Source: Glycomyces buryatensis
GTDB lineage: Bacteria; Actinomycetota; Actinomycetes; Mycobacteriales; Micromonosporaceae
Length of the DNA stretch: 61,316 nt
Direction of reading: 5' to 3'
NCBI RefSeq assembly: GCF_004912275.1
Contig: NZ_STGY01000028.1
Coordinates: 1 to 61,316 of the forward strand
The notes under the pieces were generated by a model. The model did not search any database. It had not been told where the DNA came from and worked only from the letters and a program-made list of their open reading frames with translations. This document shows, one piece after another, positions 1 through 12,977 of the stretch. Both the position numbers and the translations under genes were made by a program. Each line of letters opens with the position of its first letter. The stretch's first letter is position 1.

Positions 1-1047
<1,047 letters not shown>

Positions 1048-1176
1048 ACCCGACCGCATAGGCACCGACTACTGCGGCCTTGGGCGTGGGCGGCACCGCG
1101 ATGTGGTGCAGAACTTCCTGATGCGGTCCGCAGCGGTGTCGTGTATCGAGCCGCACATCGCGCCCGATATCCACAA

Positions 1177-1250
1177 TGACGTGTATCAAGGATGTTGGAC
1201 ACGGATCCTCTCAAATCAGGATCCGTGTCCAACATCCTTGATACACGTCA
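1177..1250. terminator. Perfect 33-bp inverted repeat, likely bidirectional terminator
   Basis: Positions 1177-1209 and 1218-1250 are exact reverse complements (33 bp, no mismatch) around an 8-nt loop, CTCAAATC. The element sits between two convergent genes, the GH5 gene ending at 1047 and psuG ending at 1332, which is where a shared terminator is expected. There is no T-tract on either side, as is common in high-GC actinomycetes. A stem this long and perfect is longer than ordinary terminators, so a mobile-element-like repeat is an alternative. Confidence 0.65.
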
Positions 1251-1331
1251 AGCTGTCAAGGTTCCCCTATCACCGCAATACGACGGACCAAGATCGCTCC
1301 GTCTTCGGTCCCATGCCGACAGACGGGTCGC

Positions 1332-2273
1332 TCATAGCGCGGCGCGGAGGTGCTTGGCGTGCGCGGCAGCGAGACGACCGCCGACCTCGGCGGTGCTGAT
1401 GAGCACTGCCATATTGGCCTCTCCGGTGCGTCCACCAGTCAGCTTGTCGACAGCGCGCATCAGATACTTGGTGATCGCATTACCCCGGATTCCCTCCTTT
1501 TCGGCGTCGGCCAGCGCCGCGGCGACCGCTGCCTCGGCTTCGTCGCGGTCGACCGCGTCCTCCTCGCGGGGTGGGGTGGTGATGAGGACGCTGCTGTTGC
1601 TGCCGGTCGCCCAGTGGTTCTCGACGACGCGGGCGATGACCTCCTCGTCATCTATCCGGTGGGGGCTGCGGATGCCGCTGGAGGCGCAGTAGAACGCGGG
1701 GAAGTCGTCCGACTGATAGGAGATCAGGGGGACGCAGTGGGTCTCCAGATACTCCATGGTCAGCTTGAGGTCGAGGATGTTCTTGGCGCCGGCGCAGACG
1801 ACCGCCACCTTGGATCGGGTGAACTGGATCAGGTCCGACGAGATGTCCATCGTGGTCTCCGCGTCCCGGTGCACGCCGCCGATGCCCGCCGACGAGAAGA
1901 ACGGGATTCCCGCCAGCTCCGCGCAGACCAGGGAGGAGGCCACGGTCGTGGCGCCCATGCCCCCTTGCGCCAGAATGACCGGCAGGTCCCTGCTGCTGAC
2001 CTTGGGGATTCCGGACGCGGAGGCGAAACGCTCGATGTCCGTATCGCTCATTCCGATGATGATGCGCCCGGAATCGATGCCGATGGTCGCCGGAACCGAT
2101 CCTGAGGACCTGACGGCCTCCTCGACCTGCTTGGCGGCGCTGAGGTTGTTCGGGTAGGGCAGGCCGTGGGTGATGACGTTCGACTCCAGGCCCACCACCG
2201 GGTTTCCGGCCTGTAGGGCCTCGGAGACCTCTTCGCTGAAGTCCAGCGGAATGCCGCTGCCGTGCTGGTTCAC
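1332..2273 (-). CDS. psuG: Pseudouridine-5'-phosphate glycosidase (PsuG/IndA family)
   Basis: The 313-residue protein matches the PsuG family along its length: [16 protein letters not shown] near the N-terminus with the catalytic Glu, [19 protein letters not shown], and CAGAKNILD with the catalytic Lys. PsuG reversibly splits pseudouridine 5'-phosphate into uracil and ribose 5-phosphate. Homologues (IndA) accompany indigoidine synthetases and, in the minimycin pathway, are reported to attach ribose phosphate to a non-uracil ring. I chose the GTG at 2273 because it gives the conserved N-terminus and makes a GTGA overlap with the stop of the upstream tautomerase gene, indicating translational coupling. 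A more upstream start in the same frame would run through the tautomerase gene. No HAD phosphatase (IndB) is adjacent. Confidence 0.9.
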   Translation of the reverse strand: MNQHGSGIPLDFSEEVSEALQAGNPVVGLESNVITHGLPYPNNLSAAKQVEEAVRSSGSVPATIGIDSGRIIIGMSDTDIERFASASGIPKVSSRDLPVILAQGGMGATTVASSLVCAELAGIPFFSSAGIGGVHRDAETTMDISSDLIQFTRSKVAVVCAGAKNILDLKLTMEYLETHCVPLISYQSDDFPAFYCASSGIRSPHRIDDEEVIARVVENHWATGSNSSVLITTPPREEDAVDRDEAEAAVAAALADAEKEGIRGNAITKYLMRAVDKLTGGRTGEANMAVLISTAEVGGRLAAAHAKHLRAAL

Positions 2274-2518
2274 GCGTTCTCCTGTGGGTTGCCTAGGTAG
2301 TTCGGCGTCTTGATCAGCAGGTGCTCGCGCCCCGTGATCTCGGGGACGACGACCGTGTCGCTCCATTCGGCCTCTGGCACCGGTTCCAGGGCGATGGAGA
2401 CGGCTCCTCGCGGGGTGTCGAGGTGCTTCGCGACCACCGTCGTGACCGCCTCGGACAGTCGCTCCCGCTGCTCCGCGGTGAAGTCCCGCGGGAAGTGCTT
2501 GATATTGACGTGCGGCAC
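2270..2518 (-). CDS. Small 4-oxalocrotonate tautomerase-family protein
   Basis: This 82-residue protein begins Met-Pro, so processing would expose the N-terminal proline that is the general base in the tautomerase superfamily. The rest, with a helix rich in Glu/Arg and a SIALEPV strand, fits a 4-OT-like monomer, though it is slightly longer than the usual 60-75 residues. Its stop overlaps the GTG start of psuG, and it lies 15 bp downstream of the NRPS gene, so all three are probably one transcript. A keto-enol tautomerisation of a glutarimide-type intermediate would be a plausible job here, but this is inference. Confidence 0.8.
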   Translation of the reverse strand: MPHVNIKHFPRDFTAEQRERLSEAVTTVVAKHLDTPRGAVSIALEPVPEAEWSDTVVVPEITGREHLLIKTPNYLGNPQENA

Positions 2519-2533
2519 GGGCCGCTCCTTTCT

Positions 2534-6487
<3,954 letters not shown>

Positions 6488-6622
6488 TGGTACTCCCTCC
6501 CGCGGCCCGCCTTGGGCGGGGTCAGCGAGCAGCGGATTCACCTGTGGGTTTCCTGGTTGCTGACCGGCGTCGTTGCCGGCGTCGTGCTCTGCGGCGCGGT
6601 GGGTGTTCAGCGCCGGCGCGGC

Positions 6623-7294
6623 TCAGGCTGCCGCGAGTCCCTTGGACAGGGCGGTGGCGATCGTGATGACCCTGGCGGTCTGGTGTCGGATGCCCGCCAG
6701 ATCGCTTTCAGTGACGTTCTCGGCGAGGCGACCGGGGATCGCCTGGGGGCCGGAGACCGAGCTGGTCCCGTAGGGGTTGCCATTGCCCTTCGCCAGCGGG
6801 TCGTCGGCGGTCATTCCCGGCGCGACGATGACGCCGCCCCAGTGGTAGAAGACCTGGTTCAGCGACAGAATGGTGCTCTCCTGCCCGCCGTGCGGGGCGC
6901 CGGTCGAGGTGAACGACGACATGACCTTGTTCGCCAGCCCGCCGCGCGCGTTCAGCGGCCAGGCCGACTCGATGAAGTGCTTGAGCGGCGCGGGGATGAG
7001 GCCGAACCGTCCCGGTCCGCCCATCAGGATGGCGTCGGCCCAGTCGAGGTCGTCGATGCTCGCGGTCGGCACGTGTCGGGCGGCCTCGGTGTGCTCCTCC
7101 CACGCCTGCGTCCACTCGGTGAACTCAGTGGTGAGGGGTTCGTCGAGGTATTCGGCGACCCGGCGGAGCCGGGTTTCGGCACCGGTCTTCTCGGCCGCCT
7201 CGGCCGCGGCGGTGGCCAGCTTGTGGACGTTTCCGGTGGCGGAATAGTAGACGATGGCGATCCTGGCGACGTTGTCATCTGCCATTGGTGACAC
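6623..7294 (-). CDS. WrbA-like NAD(P)H:quinone oxidoreductase / flavodoxin-like protein
   Basis: A 223-residue flavodoxin-fold protein. IVYYSATGNVHKLA at the N-terminus is the FMN phosphate loop. GPGRFGLIPAPLKHF, FTSTGAPHGGQEST and the C-terminal NPYGTSSVSG correspond to the conserved WrbA segments. WrbA enzymes reduce quinones by two electrons in the cytoplasm. Indigoidine is a redox-active quinone-like pigment, so a role in keeping it or an intermediate reduced is plausible. The gene lies between upp (gap 114 bp) and the NRPS gene (gap 135 bp), on the same strand. The first Met of MSPMADDN is used; Met4 is an alternative. Confidence 0.85.
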   Translation of the reverse strand: MSPMADDNVARIAIVYYSATGNVHKLATAAAEAAEKTGAETRLRRVAEYLDEPLTTEFTEWTQAWEEHTEAARHVPTASIDDLDWADAILMGGPGRFGLIPAPLKHFIESAWPLNARGGLANKVMSSFTSTGAPHGGQESTILSLNQVFYHWGGVIVAPGMTADDPLAKGNGNPYGTSSVSGPQAIPGRLAENVTESDLAGIRHQTARVITIATALSKGLAAA

Positions 7295-7408
7295 GACCTT
7301 TGGTGAGCTTGGAGCGCGGGCTCGTCCTCGGCGGGGATGGCCGAGGGGCCCTCAAGGGGGTACTCACGGTGGCGACGCTGCCACAGTGGGAATGGTAGTC
7401 GGCGGTCG

Positions 7409-8101
7409 CTAGACGGGAGGGTGATCGTCGGGCGTCGCGTCGGTGCCGAAGTACCGGTCGCCGAAGTCGCCGATGCCGGGCTGCATATAAGCGTTCTCGT
7501 TGAGCCCGTTCTCGATGGAGGAGGTCACCATCCGGACGTGCGGGTACCGGTTCTGAACGGCCCGGATGCCCTCCGGCGCCGACAGCACGTTGACGAAGAC
7601 GATGTGCTCCTCCGGCACGCCCGCGTCGACCAGGACCTCGATGGCGGCCAACGCGGTCCCGCCGGTCGCGAGCATCGGGTCCAGCAGCAGCACGTGGCGG
7701 CTCGCGATGTCGACCGGCAGTGCCGAGTAGTACAGGTGCGGCAGCTTGGTCTGCTTGTCGCGCTGGATCAGGATCTTCCCGATCCGCACCCCCGGAGCGA
7801 TCGTGCTCAGCTCCGTTTCCATGCTTTCGCCGGCGCGCGCGATCGACACGCCGCAGACTCGCGGGCTGACGCGCAGACCGCGATACGTCTGACCGACCGG
7901 AGTCTCCACGTCGACCGACTCGAAGGGAAACAGCTCCATTCCGGCCTCGACCAGCTGCCGGATGATCTGGCCGGCGTAGCCGACGAAGTCCTGCCGGTCG
8001 GCATCGCGGTCGCGGATGATGGTGTGCAGGGCTCGGAGCCGCCTGGTCTGCGGAAGCAGCTGGACGACATCCTCAGTAGACTTTGCGATCTCGGTGACCA
8101 T
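7409..8101 (-). CDS. upp: Uracil phosphoribosyltransferase
   Basis: A 230-residue type I phosphoribosyltransferase. The PRPP loop LLLDPMLATGGTALAA, the flexible-loop region and the C-terminal uracil-binding segment PGIGDFGDRYFGTD identify UPRT, which makes UMP from uracil and PRPP. The ATG at 8101 gives a normal length, and the gene starts 5 bp after the stop of the TrpF-like gene. It may be a pathway copy: PsuG acts on the same base (uracil) and on ribose 5-phosphate, so the two genes could jointly control uracil, UMP and pseudouridine phosphate. Alternatively it is simply the housekeeping salvage enzyme; other upp copies in the genome would decide. Confidence 0.88.
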   Translation of the reverse strand: MVTEIAKSTEDVVQLLPQTRRLRALHTIIRDRDADRQDFVGYAGQIIRQLVEAGMELFPFESVDVETPVGQTYRGLRVSPRVCGVSIARAGESMETELSTIAPGVRIGKILIQRDKQTKLPHLYYSALPVDIASRHVLLLDPMLATGGTALAAIEVLVDAGVPEEHIVFVNVLSAPEGIRAVQNRYPHVRMVTSSIENGLNENAYMQPGIGDFGDRYFGTDATPDDHPPV

Positions 8102-8106
8102 GGGTC

Positions 8107-8799
8107 TCACCCCTGCTCGTCCGCGGTCCGGGCGAAGGCCCGGCGGGCCTCCTGGACGAACTTGCGCACCTTGAGCCGGTCCTTGCGGCCGGTGGAGTCC
8201 TCCAGTCCGGTGTGGGCGTCGACGGCGGCGGGGCGCACCTGCTCGATCGCGTCCGCGACATTGTCCGGGTTCAGTCCGCCGGCCATCATCAGCGGACGCG
8301 GCGAGATCCGCACCAGTTCGGCGCTGACGTTCCAGTCGTGCAGGAGACCCGTGGCGCCCTTGGCACCGGTGGCCGGGTTGAAGCTGTCGGTGATGAACAT
8401 GTCGACCCACTCCGAACTGGACTCGACGATCTTGGACAGCTCGTCGATATTGTCCGACTTGACCACCAGGCTCTTGAGGACGTAGAGGTCCGGGGCGATG
8501 GTCCGCAGCCGGCGCAGCTGCTCGGGGGTCACGTCGCCGTGGAGTTGGATCGCGCCGACTCCCATGTCGGTGCAGAATCCCTTGATCTCGTCGGCGTCGG
8601 TGAGGTAGGTGATGATGACGCCCTTGTGCTCCGGCTGGATCGCCTTGACGATCGCGGCGGCGTCCGCTTCGGACAGGTCCTCGTTCTTCTTGGGGAGCCG
8701 CAGCGCGAACCCGAGCCAGTCGGCCCCTTCCTCGATGATGAGGTCGGCCTCTGCCTGGTCGATGATGCCGGCGACCTGGATCAGTCCATGCATGAGCAT
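8107..8799 (-). CDS. TrpF-like (phosphoribosylanthranilate isomerase fold) protein lacking catalytic Cys
   Basis: A 230-residue beta/alpha barrel with clear TrpF features: GADWLGFAL, GVGAIQLHGD, FITDS followed by TGLLHDW, and the phosphate-binding end MAGGLNPDNVADAI then VDAHTGLED. In true TrpF the first strand reads K-x-C-G with the catalytic cysteine. Here the corresponding segment is IQVAGI, so Cys is Ala and the Lys is Gln, while an Asp at the general-acid position is kept. It should therefore not be a standard tryptophan-pathway enzyme, and no other trp gene is nearby. It is coupled to upp (5-bp gap), which suggests a phosphoribosyl-type ligand. The actual reaction is unknown. Confidence 0.75.
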   Translation of the reverse strand: MLMHGLIQVAGIIDQAEADLIIEEGADWLGFALRLPKKNEDLSEADAAAIVKAIQPEHKGVIITYLTDADEIKGFCTDMGVGAIQLHGDVTPEQLRRLRTIAPDLYVLKSLVVKSDNIDELSKIVESSSEWVDMFITDSFNPATGAKGATGLLHDWNVSAELVRISPRPLMMAGGLNPDNVADAIEQVRPAAVDAHTGLEDSTGRKDRLKVRKFVQEARRAFARTADEQG

Positions 8800-8852
8800 T
8801 GCCTCTTCCTGTAATGCGGCGGCGGGAGGTCCGCGCCGCGGTTCGGGTGCGA

Positions 8853-9527
8853 TTAGGAGAGTTCGGCGACGATCAGTTTTGCCAGCGGGGCCGCGGACGC
8901 GGGGTTCTGGCCGGTGAGGAGGCGTCCGTCCTTCGCGGTGTGGCCGACGTAGTTCGGCGCCTTGGTGTGCAGGGCCCCACGTTCCTTCAGCCGGTCCTCC
9001 AGCAGGAACGGCATGGCGTCGACGAGGCCCACGGAGTCCTCCTCCTCATTGGTGAAGGAGGCGACCTGCTTGCCCGCCACGAGGAGCGAGCCGTCCGACA
9101 GGCGGAGGTCGACCAGGGCGGCCGGGCCGTGGCAGACCGCCGAGACCAGGCCTCCCCGCTCGTAGATCCCGGCGGCGATCCGGGCCAGGTCCGGTGACGC
9201 GGGGAAGTCCCACATGGCCCCGTGGCCGCCGACGTAGAAGATCGCCGCATAGTCATCCGACTCGACCTGGGAGGCGGGACGGGTGGCGGCGAGCTTGGCC
9301 TGCACCGCATCCTCGGCCAGGAACTTCACGATCTCCGGATCGTCCTCCTCGCCGTCGAAGACCACCGGCGGCGGGGTGCCGCCCTTGACGGACACGAAGT
9401 CGACTTCGAATCCCGCGGCGGTGAAGACGTAATAAGGGTGTGCCGCCTCCGAGACGCTGTAGCCGGTGGAGTTGCCGGTGTCGCCCAGGACATCGTGGCT
9501 GCTGATTGCCATCAGTACCTTGGTCAT
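8853..9527 (-). CDS. DJ-1/PfpI family protein (Hsp31-like glyoxalase/deglycase type)
   Basis: A 224-residue class I glutamine amidotransferase-like fold. GGHGAMWDF precedes the nucleophile elbow AVCHGPAAL (Cys-His), and the N-terminal Glu-rich loop and C-terminal LLTGQNPASAAPL are as in Hsp31-type DJ-1 proteins. Members act on methylglyoxal or as stress chaperones/hydrolases. It is downstream of the alpha/beta hydrolase on the same strand, but a 156-bp gap containing strong inverted repeats separates them, so it may start a separate transcript or be subject to read-through control. Its place among redox genes suggests protection against reactive carbonyls or pigment stress. Confidence 0.82.
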   Translation of the reverse strand: MTKVLMAISSHDVLGDTGNSTGYSVSEAAHPYYVFTAAGFEVDFVSVKGGTPPPVVFDGEEDDPEIVKFLAEDAVQAKLAATRPASQVESDDYAAIFYVGGHGAMWDFPASPDLARIAAGIYERGGLVSAVCHGPAALVDLRLSDGSLLVAGKQVASFTNEEEDSVGLVDAMPFLLEDRLKERGALHTKAPNYVGHTAKDGRLLTGQNPASAAPLAKLIVAELS

Positions 9528-9545
9528 GCTGGTCTCCCTGTGTGT

Positions 9546-9655
9546 GGCCCCGCCGGATCACCGCGCGGGGCCGGGCGGATCGAAGCCGGGCGCGGCCCCT
9601 CTGCGTCGCTTGCGAGCCGTGAATCAGAGCAGGCTCGCAGGCCGGGCCGCGCCCG
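9546..9655. repeat. Cluster of nested inverted repeats between hydrolase and DJ-1 genes
   Basis: Three perfect stems are visible. An 8-bp GGCCCCGC stem pairs 9546-9553 with 9565-9572. A 12-bp stem pairs 9587-9598 with 9644-9655. An 8-bp stem, TGCGAGCC/GGCTCGCA, pairs 9611-9618 with 9632-9639 and is nested inside the second. In the leftward transcript these would fold after the hydrolase stop and before the DJ-1 start, acting as a terminator/attenuator or mRNA-stabilising structure. There is no T-tract. Confidence 0.55.
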
Positions 9656-9683
9656 AAATGCGCCCCATGACGAGGCGCGGGTG

Positions 9684-10463
9684 TCAGTTCTGTCCGATGA
9701 AGTCGTTGATGAGCTTCACGGACTCCTCGGGCTTCTCGAACAGCATCATGTGGCCGCTGTCGAGTTCGACGTATTCGGCGTTCGGGATGGCCGCGTGGAG
9801 TTCACGGGAGTGGTGCGTGGGGACGGCGCCGTCCGGGTTGGCGGCGACGACCAGGGTCGGGGCCTGGACCTTGCCGACGATGTCGCTGATGTCGGTCTCG
9901 ATCAGCAGCTCCAGCTGCCGGATCCGGCCGCTGGACGGGCTCAGTTCCGCCCCCATCTTGTCGACCTCTTCGAGGCTGGGGAGGGTGTTGATGAACGCCG
10001 GGCTGAACGCGGTGGTCGTCAGCACGCGGCCGAACGCGAGCGGGTCGTGCTTCTGACTCAGCGTCAGGCCGACCAGGTTCTTCATGTAGGCGTCGGCCTT
10101 GACCAAGCCGCCCAACGGGACCAGGCGCCGCACCTTCTCCGGGTACAGGGCCGCGGCGGCGGCCACGACCGCGCCGCCGAGGGAGAAGCCCACCAGGTCG
10201 ACCGGGCCGAACCCGGAGTCGTCGATGATGGCGGCGACCTCCGCGGCCTGCTGCTCGATGGTGAGCGCGCCGCCGTCGTCCTCGGCGGCCTCACTGCCGG
10301 ACAGGTCGGCCAGGATCACGGTGTGACCCTTGGCGAACTCGTCCACCAGGTGGCCGAATGCGCTCTGGCCGCCCTTGCCGACCCCGTGCACGAGCATCAG
10401 GGTCGGGCCGGACCCGGTGACCGTGTACTGCACGCGCGAGGTTCCCACAGGAATCGTAGGCAT
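9684..10463 (-). CDS. Alpha/beta hydrolase
   Basis: A 259-residue alpha/beta-hydrolase of the small-esterase/haloperoxidase-like type. The oxyanion segment LMLVHGVGKGG, nucleophile elbow GFSLGG, acid in AANPDGAVP and histidine in DSGHMMLFEKPE are all present and in order. No signal peptide, so cytoplasmic. It lies 82 bp downstream of the NmrA gene and on the same strand. The substrate cannot be read from sequence. Next to an NRPS and redox genes it could be a detoxifying or editing enzyme. Confidence 0.85.
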   Translation of the reverse strand: MPTIPVGTSRVQYTVTGSGPTLMLVHGVGKGGQSAFGHLVDEFAKGHTVILADLSGSEAAEDDGGALTIEQQAAEVAAIIDDSGFGPVDLVGFSLGGAVVAAAAALYPEKVRRLVPLGGLVKADAYMKNLVGLTLSQKHDPLAFGRVLTTTAFSPAFINTLPSLEEVDKMGAELSPSSGRIRQLELLIETDISDIVGKVQAPTLVVAANPDGAVPTHHSRELHAAIPNAEYVELDSGHMMLFEKPEESVKLINDFIGQN

Positions 10464-10545
10464 AACTGACTGTCTCCTTCAGAGTTGGGTGTTGGGGAGC
10501 GAATCGGTCGGAATATCGGATGCGGTCGGCGGGTGTGATGCTGCC

Positions 10546-11400
10546 CTACCAGTGCTTCCTCAGCCATGCGTCCAGAGTCAGCAGGCTCTGGTGCCGTTCG
10601 CGGAGCGAGGGAATGTCGGCCTGGTAGCCGCTGTCGTCCAGCCAGGCGAACATGTTCGCCAGCTCCTCCGAAAAGGACCGCAGCTCCTCGATCGGCTGGC
10701 GGGTGAAGCTCGTCGGGATGCCGTCGACGCGGGTGAACGCCGCGGCGATCTCTCGCACGGTCAATTCGTCGCCGGCGATCTCGATCTGCTTGCCGATGAA
10801 CTCTCCGGGTGTCGCGAACACGTCCGCGGTGATCCGCCCGATGTCGGACAGGGCGATCATCTGGAGCGAGGTGTCCGCGTTCAGCGCGAGCGAGCCGACC
10901 CGTTCGCCGTTCTGCGCCTGGGGCAGCAGGTAGGACCAGTTCTCCATGAAGAACACCGGCCTGAGCACCGTGGACGGAACGTCGAGCGCGGCGAGGTGCG
11001 CCTCGATCTCCGCCTTGGTGTCGAAATGGGTGACCTTGGAATCGCGCCCGACCGCGCCGACGGAGCTGTAGACCAGGTGCGCGACGCCGGCGGCCGCGGC
11101 CGCGTCGGCGATGTTCTTGCCCTGCCGGATCTCGGCTTCCGGGTCGGGGTTGGGCAAGTCCGCGGCCTGCACACTGAAGACGCCGTGCACGCCCCGTGTC
11201 GCCTCCCGCAGCGACGCGGGATCGTCCAGATCTCCGACGACCAGTTCCGCTCCCAGCGCCTTCAGGTCCTGGGACGCGGGTTTCTCCGGGTCGCGGACCA
11301 ACGCGCGCACCGCCTGACCGCGGTCGAGCAGGCTGCGTGCGACGGCGCCGCCCTGACCTCCGGTGGCACCGGTGACCAACACGTTCCTTTCGTTCGACAC
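10546..11400 (-). CDS. NmrA-like NAD(P)-binding protein (atypical SDR)
   Basis: A 284-residue atypical short-chain dehydrogenase. VLVTGATGGQGGAVARSL is the dinucleotide-binding Gly-rich loop, followed by ALVRDPEK, VVGDLDDPASL and VLRPVFFMENW, which are typical of NmrA/QOR2 proteins. The canonical Tyr-x-x-x-Lys pair is not evident, as in many sensors of this family. It is the first gene of the leftward run and divergent from the LysR gene across a 108-bp promoter region holding a 28-bp box. That layout is classic for a LysR-controlled redox gene. Homologues reduce quinones or sense the NADP redox state. Confidence 0.85.
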   Translation of the reverse strand: MSNERNVLVTGATGGQGGAVARSLLDRGQAVRALVRDPEKPASQDLKALGAELVVGDLDDPASLREATRGVHGVFSVQAADLPNPDPEAEIRQGKNIADAAAAAGVAHLVYSSVGAVGRDSKVTHFDTKAEIEAHLAALDVPSTVLRPVFFMENWSYLLPQAQNGERVGSLALNADTSLQMIALSDIGRITADVFATPGEFIGKQIEIAGDELTVREIAAAFTRVDGIPTSFTRQPIEELRSFSEELANMFAWLDDSGYQADIPSLRERHQSLLTLDAWLRKHW

Positions 11401-11439
11401 TCGAACGTCCTTTCTATTTCCTGGGCCTGTAGCGCCAGT

Positions 11440-11467
11440 ATTGAGGATGTTGATCTATGAGTCCAAT
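11440..11467. promoter_or_regulatory. Putative LysR operator, copy 1 (nmrA/lysR divergent promoter)
   Basis: This 28-bp stretch starts ATTG and ends CTATGAGTCCAAT. The reverse complement of 12978-13005, in front of the MFS gene, has the same length, the same ATTG at one end and the identical 13-bp CTATGAGTCCAAT at the other, with an unrelated 11-bp middle. TAGCGCCA also occurs beside both copies (11430-11437 and 12996-13003). Location between a LysR-type gene and its divergent neighbour supports an operator role. Confidence 0.6.
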
Positions 11468-11508
11468 GCAGATTTGTCATGCAGTCGATCTCGATAGAAG
11501 ATTGAACC

Positions 11509-12447
11509 GTGGACCTGCAGCAGATGCGTTACGTCGTCGCCATCGCCGAGACGAACAACTTCACCCGTGCCGCCGAACGATGCCTGGTCGTTCAATCCGC
11601 GCTCAGCCACCAGGTCGCACGTCTGGAGCGGGAGCTGGGCGCCAAGCTCTTCGAACGCACCAGCCGCAAGGTGAGGTTGACCCCGGCCGGCGAGGCGTTC
11701 CTGCCCTCGGCCCGAGAGTGCCTGGAGGCGGCCGAGCGGGCCCGCGCCTATGTCGCCGCGGCGGTCGGCGAGGTGCGGGGCCGGCTCTCGGTCGGGCTGA
11801 TCCCCACCGTCGCCGCGGTCGACATTCCCCGGGCACTGCGGGAGTTCCGGCGGCGGCACCCGCAGGTCCACATCGGGTTGCGCGTCGGTGCCAGCGACGA
11901 ACTGGTCGAACAGGTCAAGGAGGGGTCCATCGAGGTGGCCTTCCTCGGCCTGCCGACCAATTTCCTCCTCGAAGGCGTCAGCTCGCGGGTACTGGCCCGC
12001 GACCGGCTGGTCACCGTGGTCGCACCGGACCACCCCCTGGCCGGCGAGGAATCGGTCTCCCTCGATCAGCTCGCGTCCGAGGTGTTCGTGGACCTGCCCG
12101 CCGGGACGGCGGGGCGCATCCAGTCCGATCAGGCGTTCGAGGCCGCCGGGGTCCTCCGCGAGGTCGCCTTTGAAGTGACCACATCGGATTTCATGGCCCG
12201 ACTCGTCGCCGAGGGGCTCGGCATCGCCATGTTCCCCTCGGCGTACGTCCCGCAACTCACCGGACTGATCACGGTCGAGGTCACGGACGCGCCGGCCCGG
12301 ATCGAGCACGTGATCTGGCGCAGCGAGGGCTGCACGCCCGCCTCGAGCGCCTTCCTGTCACTCCTCGGTTTAACGGTCCCGGGGCTCCGCGCCCCCGGCG
12401 TGGTCGGCCGCGGGGGCGAGCAGGCCGACGTCGACCGCGCGCGCTGA
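11509..12447 (+). CDS. LysR-family transcriptional regulator
   Basis: A 312-residue LTTR. The N-terminal winged helix is complete (MRYVVAIAETNNFTRAAE, SALSHQVARLERELGAKLF, RKVRLTPAG) and the substrate-binding domain follows from about residue 90 (LSVGLIPTVAAVDIPRAL, GLRVGASDELVEQV). The GTG at 11509 gives the standard LTTR start; GATAGAAG lies upstream. Divergent transcription from nmrA and the repeated 28-bp box suggest it controls both the leftward run and the MFS pump. Its last 78 bp overlap the convergent GNAT gene, so the C-terminal 25 residues (rich in Gly/Arg) may be extra. Confidence 0.92.
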   Translation: MDLQQMRYVVAIAETNNFTRAAERCLVVQSALSHQVARLERELGAKLFERTSRKVRLTPAGEAFLPSARECLEAAERARAYVAAAVGEVRGRLSVGLIPTVAAVDIPRALREFRRRHPQVHIGLRVGASDELVEQVKEGSIEVAFLGLPTNFLLEGVSSRVLARDRLVTVVAPDHPLAGEESVSLDQLASEVFVDLPAGTAGRIQSDQAFEAAGVLREVAFEVTTSDFMARLVAEGLGIAMFPSAYVPQLTGLITVEVTDAPARIEHVIWRSEGCTPASSAFLSLLGLTVPGLRAPGVVGRGGEQADVDRAR

Positions 12448-12930
12448 GTGCCGCCAGATCGCCATCGCCGTGTTCATGCGCAGGAAGCCGAGCCTGCTGT
12501 AGAAGTCCTCGGTGCCGGGGGCCGCGTAAAGGATGATCTTCTTGTGGCCTCTGACGGCATCGACCAGCCTGCGGATGACGGCGGATCCCAGGCCCCGCCC
12601 CTGGTGATCGGGGTGGACCGCCACGTCGGCTATGTAGGCGCAGTCGGCGCCGTCCGCCAGGGACCGGCCCGCGCCGACGAGTTCGCCGCCCTTGTAGACG
12701 AAGACGGTGAATCTGCTGTTGCCGAAGACGGTTGCGAGGTGAGCGGGCGGTTTGTCTCCCAGCGGTGCGATGCGGTACAACTGCGACAACTCGTCGAGGT
12801 CGACGCCGTCGAGGCTGTCGCTCCACGCATAGTCCTCGGTCACCACAGCGTCCTTTCCCTTGATAGCCTGGCCGATCCAGCGTAGCCACAAGTCGCGATC
12901 GACCAGCTCGGACCGCCCATGCGACGCCAC
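12370..12930 (-). CDS. GNAT family N-acetyltransferase
   Basis: A 186-residue GNAT. IADVAVHPDHQGRGLGSAVIRRLV is the acetyl-CoA-binding motif A, and ILYAAPGTEDFYSRLGF is the typical C-terminal GNAT motif. A GTG start at 12930 is used; the ribosome-binding site is weak. The 3' end overlaps the LysR gene by 78 bp in antisense, and the gene is divergent from the MFS pump, so the box at 12978-13005 could serve both. Such acetyltransferases often modify small amines or antibiotics. The substrate is unknown. Confidence 0.85.
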   Translation of the reverse strand: MASHGRSELVDRDLWLRWIGQAIKGKDAVVTEDYAWSDSLDGVDLDELSQLYRIAPLGDKPPAHLATVFGNSRFTVFVYKGGELVGAGRSLADGADCAYIADVAVHPDHQGRGLGSAVIRRLVDAVRGHKKIILYAAPGTEDFYSRLGFLRMNTAMAIWRHSARAVDVGLLAPAADHAGGAEPRDR

Positions 12931-12977
12931 CGAAATCTATCAATCACGATACGAGATCCTTCCTATGATCAGAATGA

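Noticed and set aside
7326..7346. 7-bp hairpin between upp and the WrbA gene
   Set aside because: CCTCGGC/GCCGAGG stems of this size are common by chance in GC-rich DNA, and the genes on both sides appear co-transcribed.
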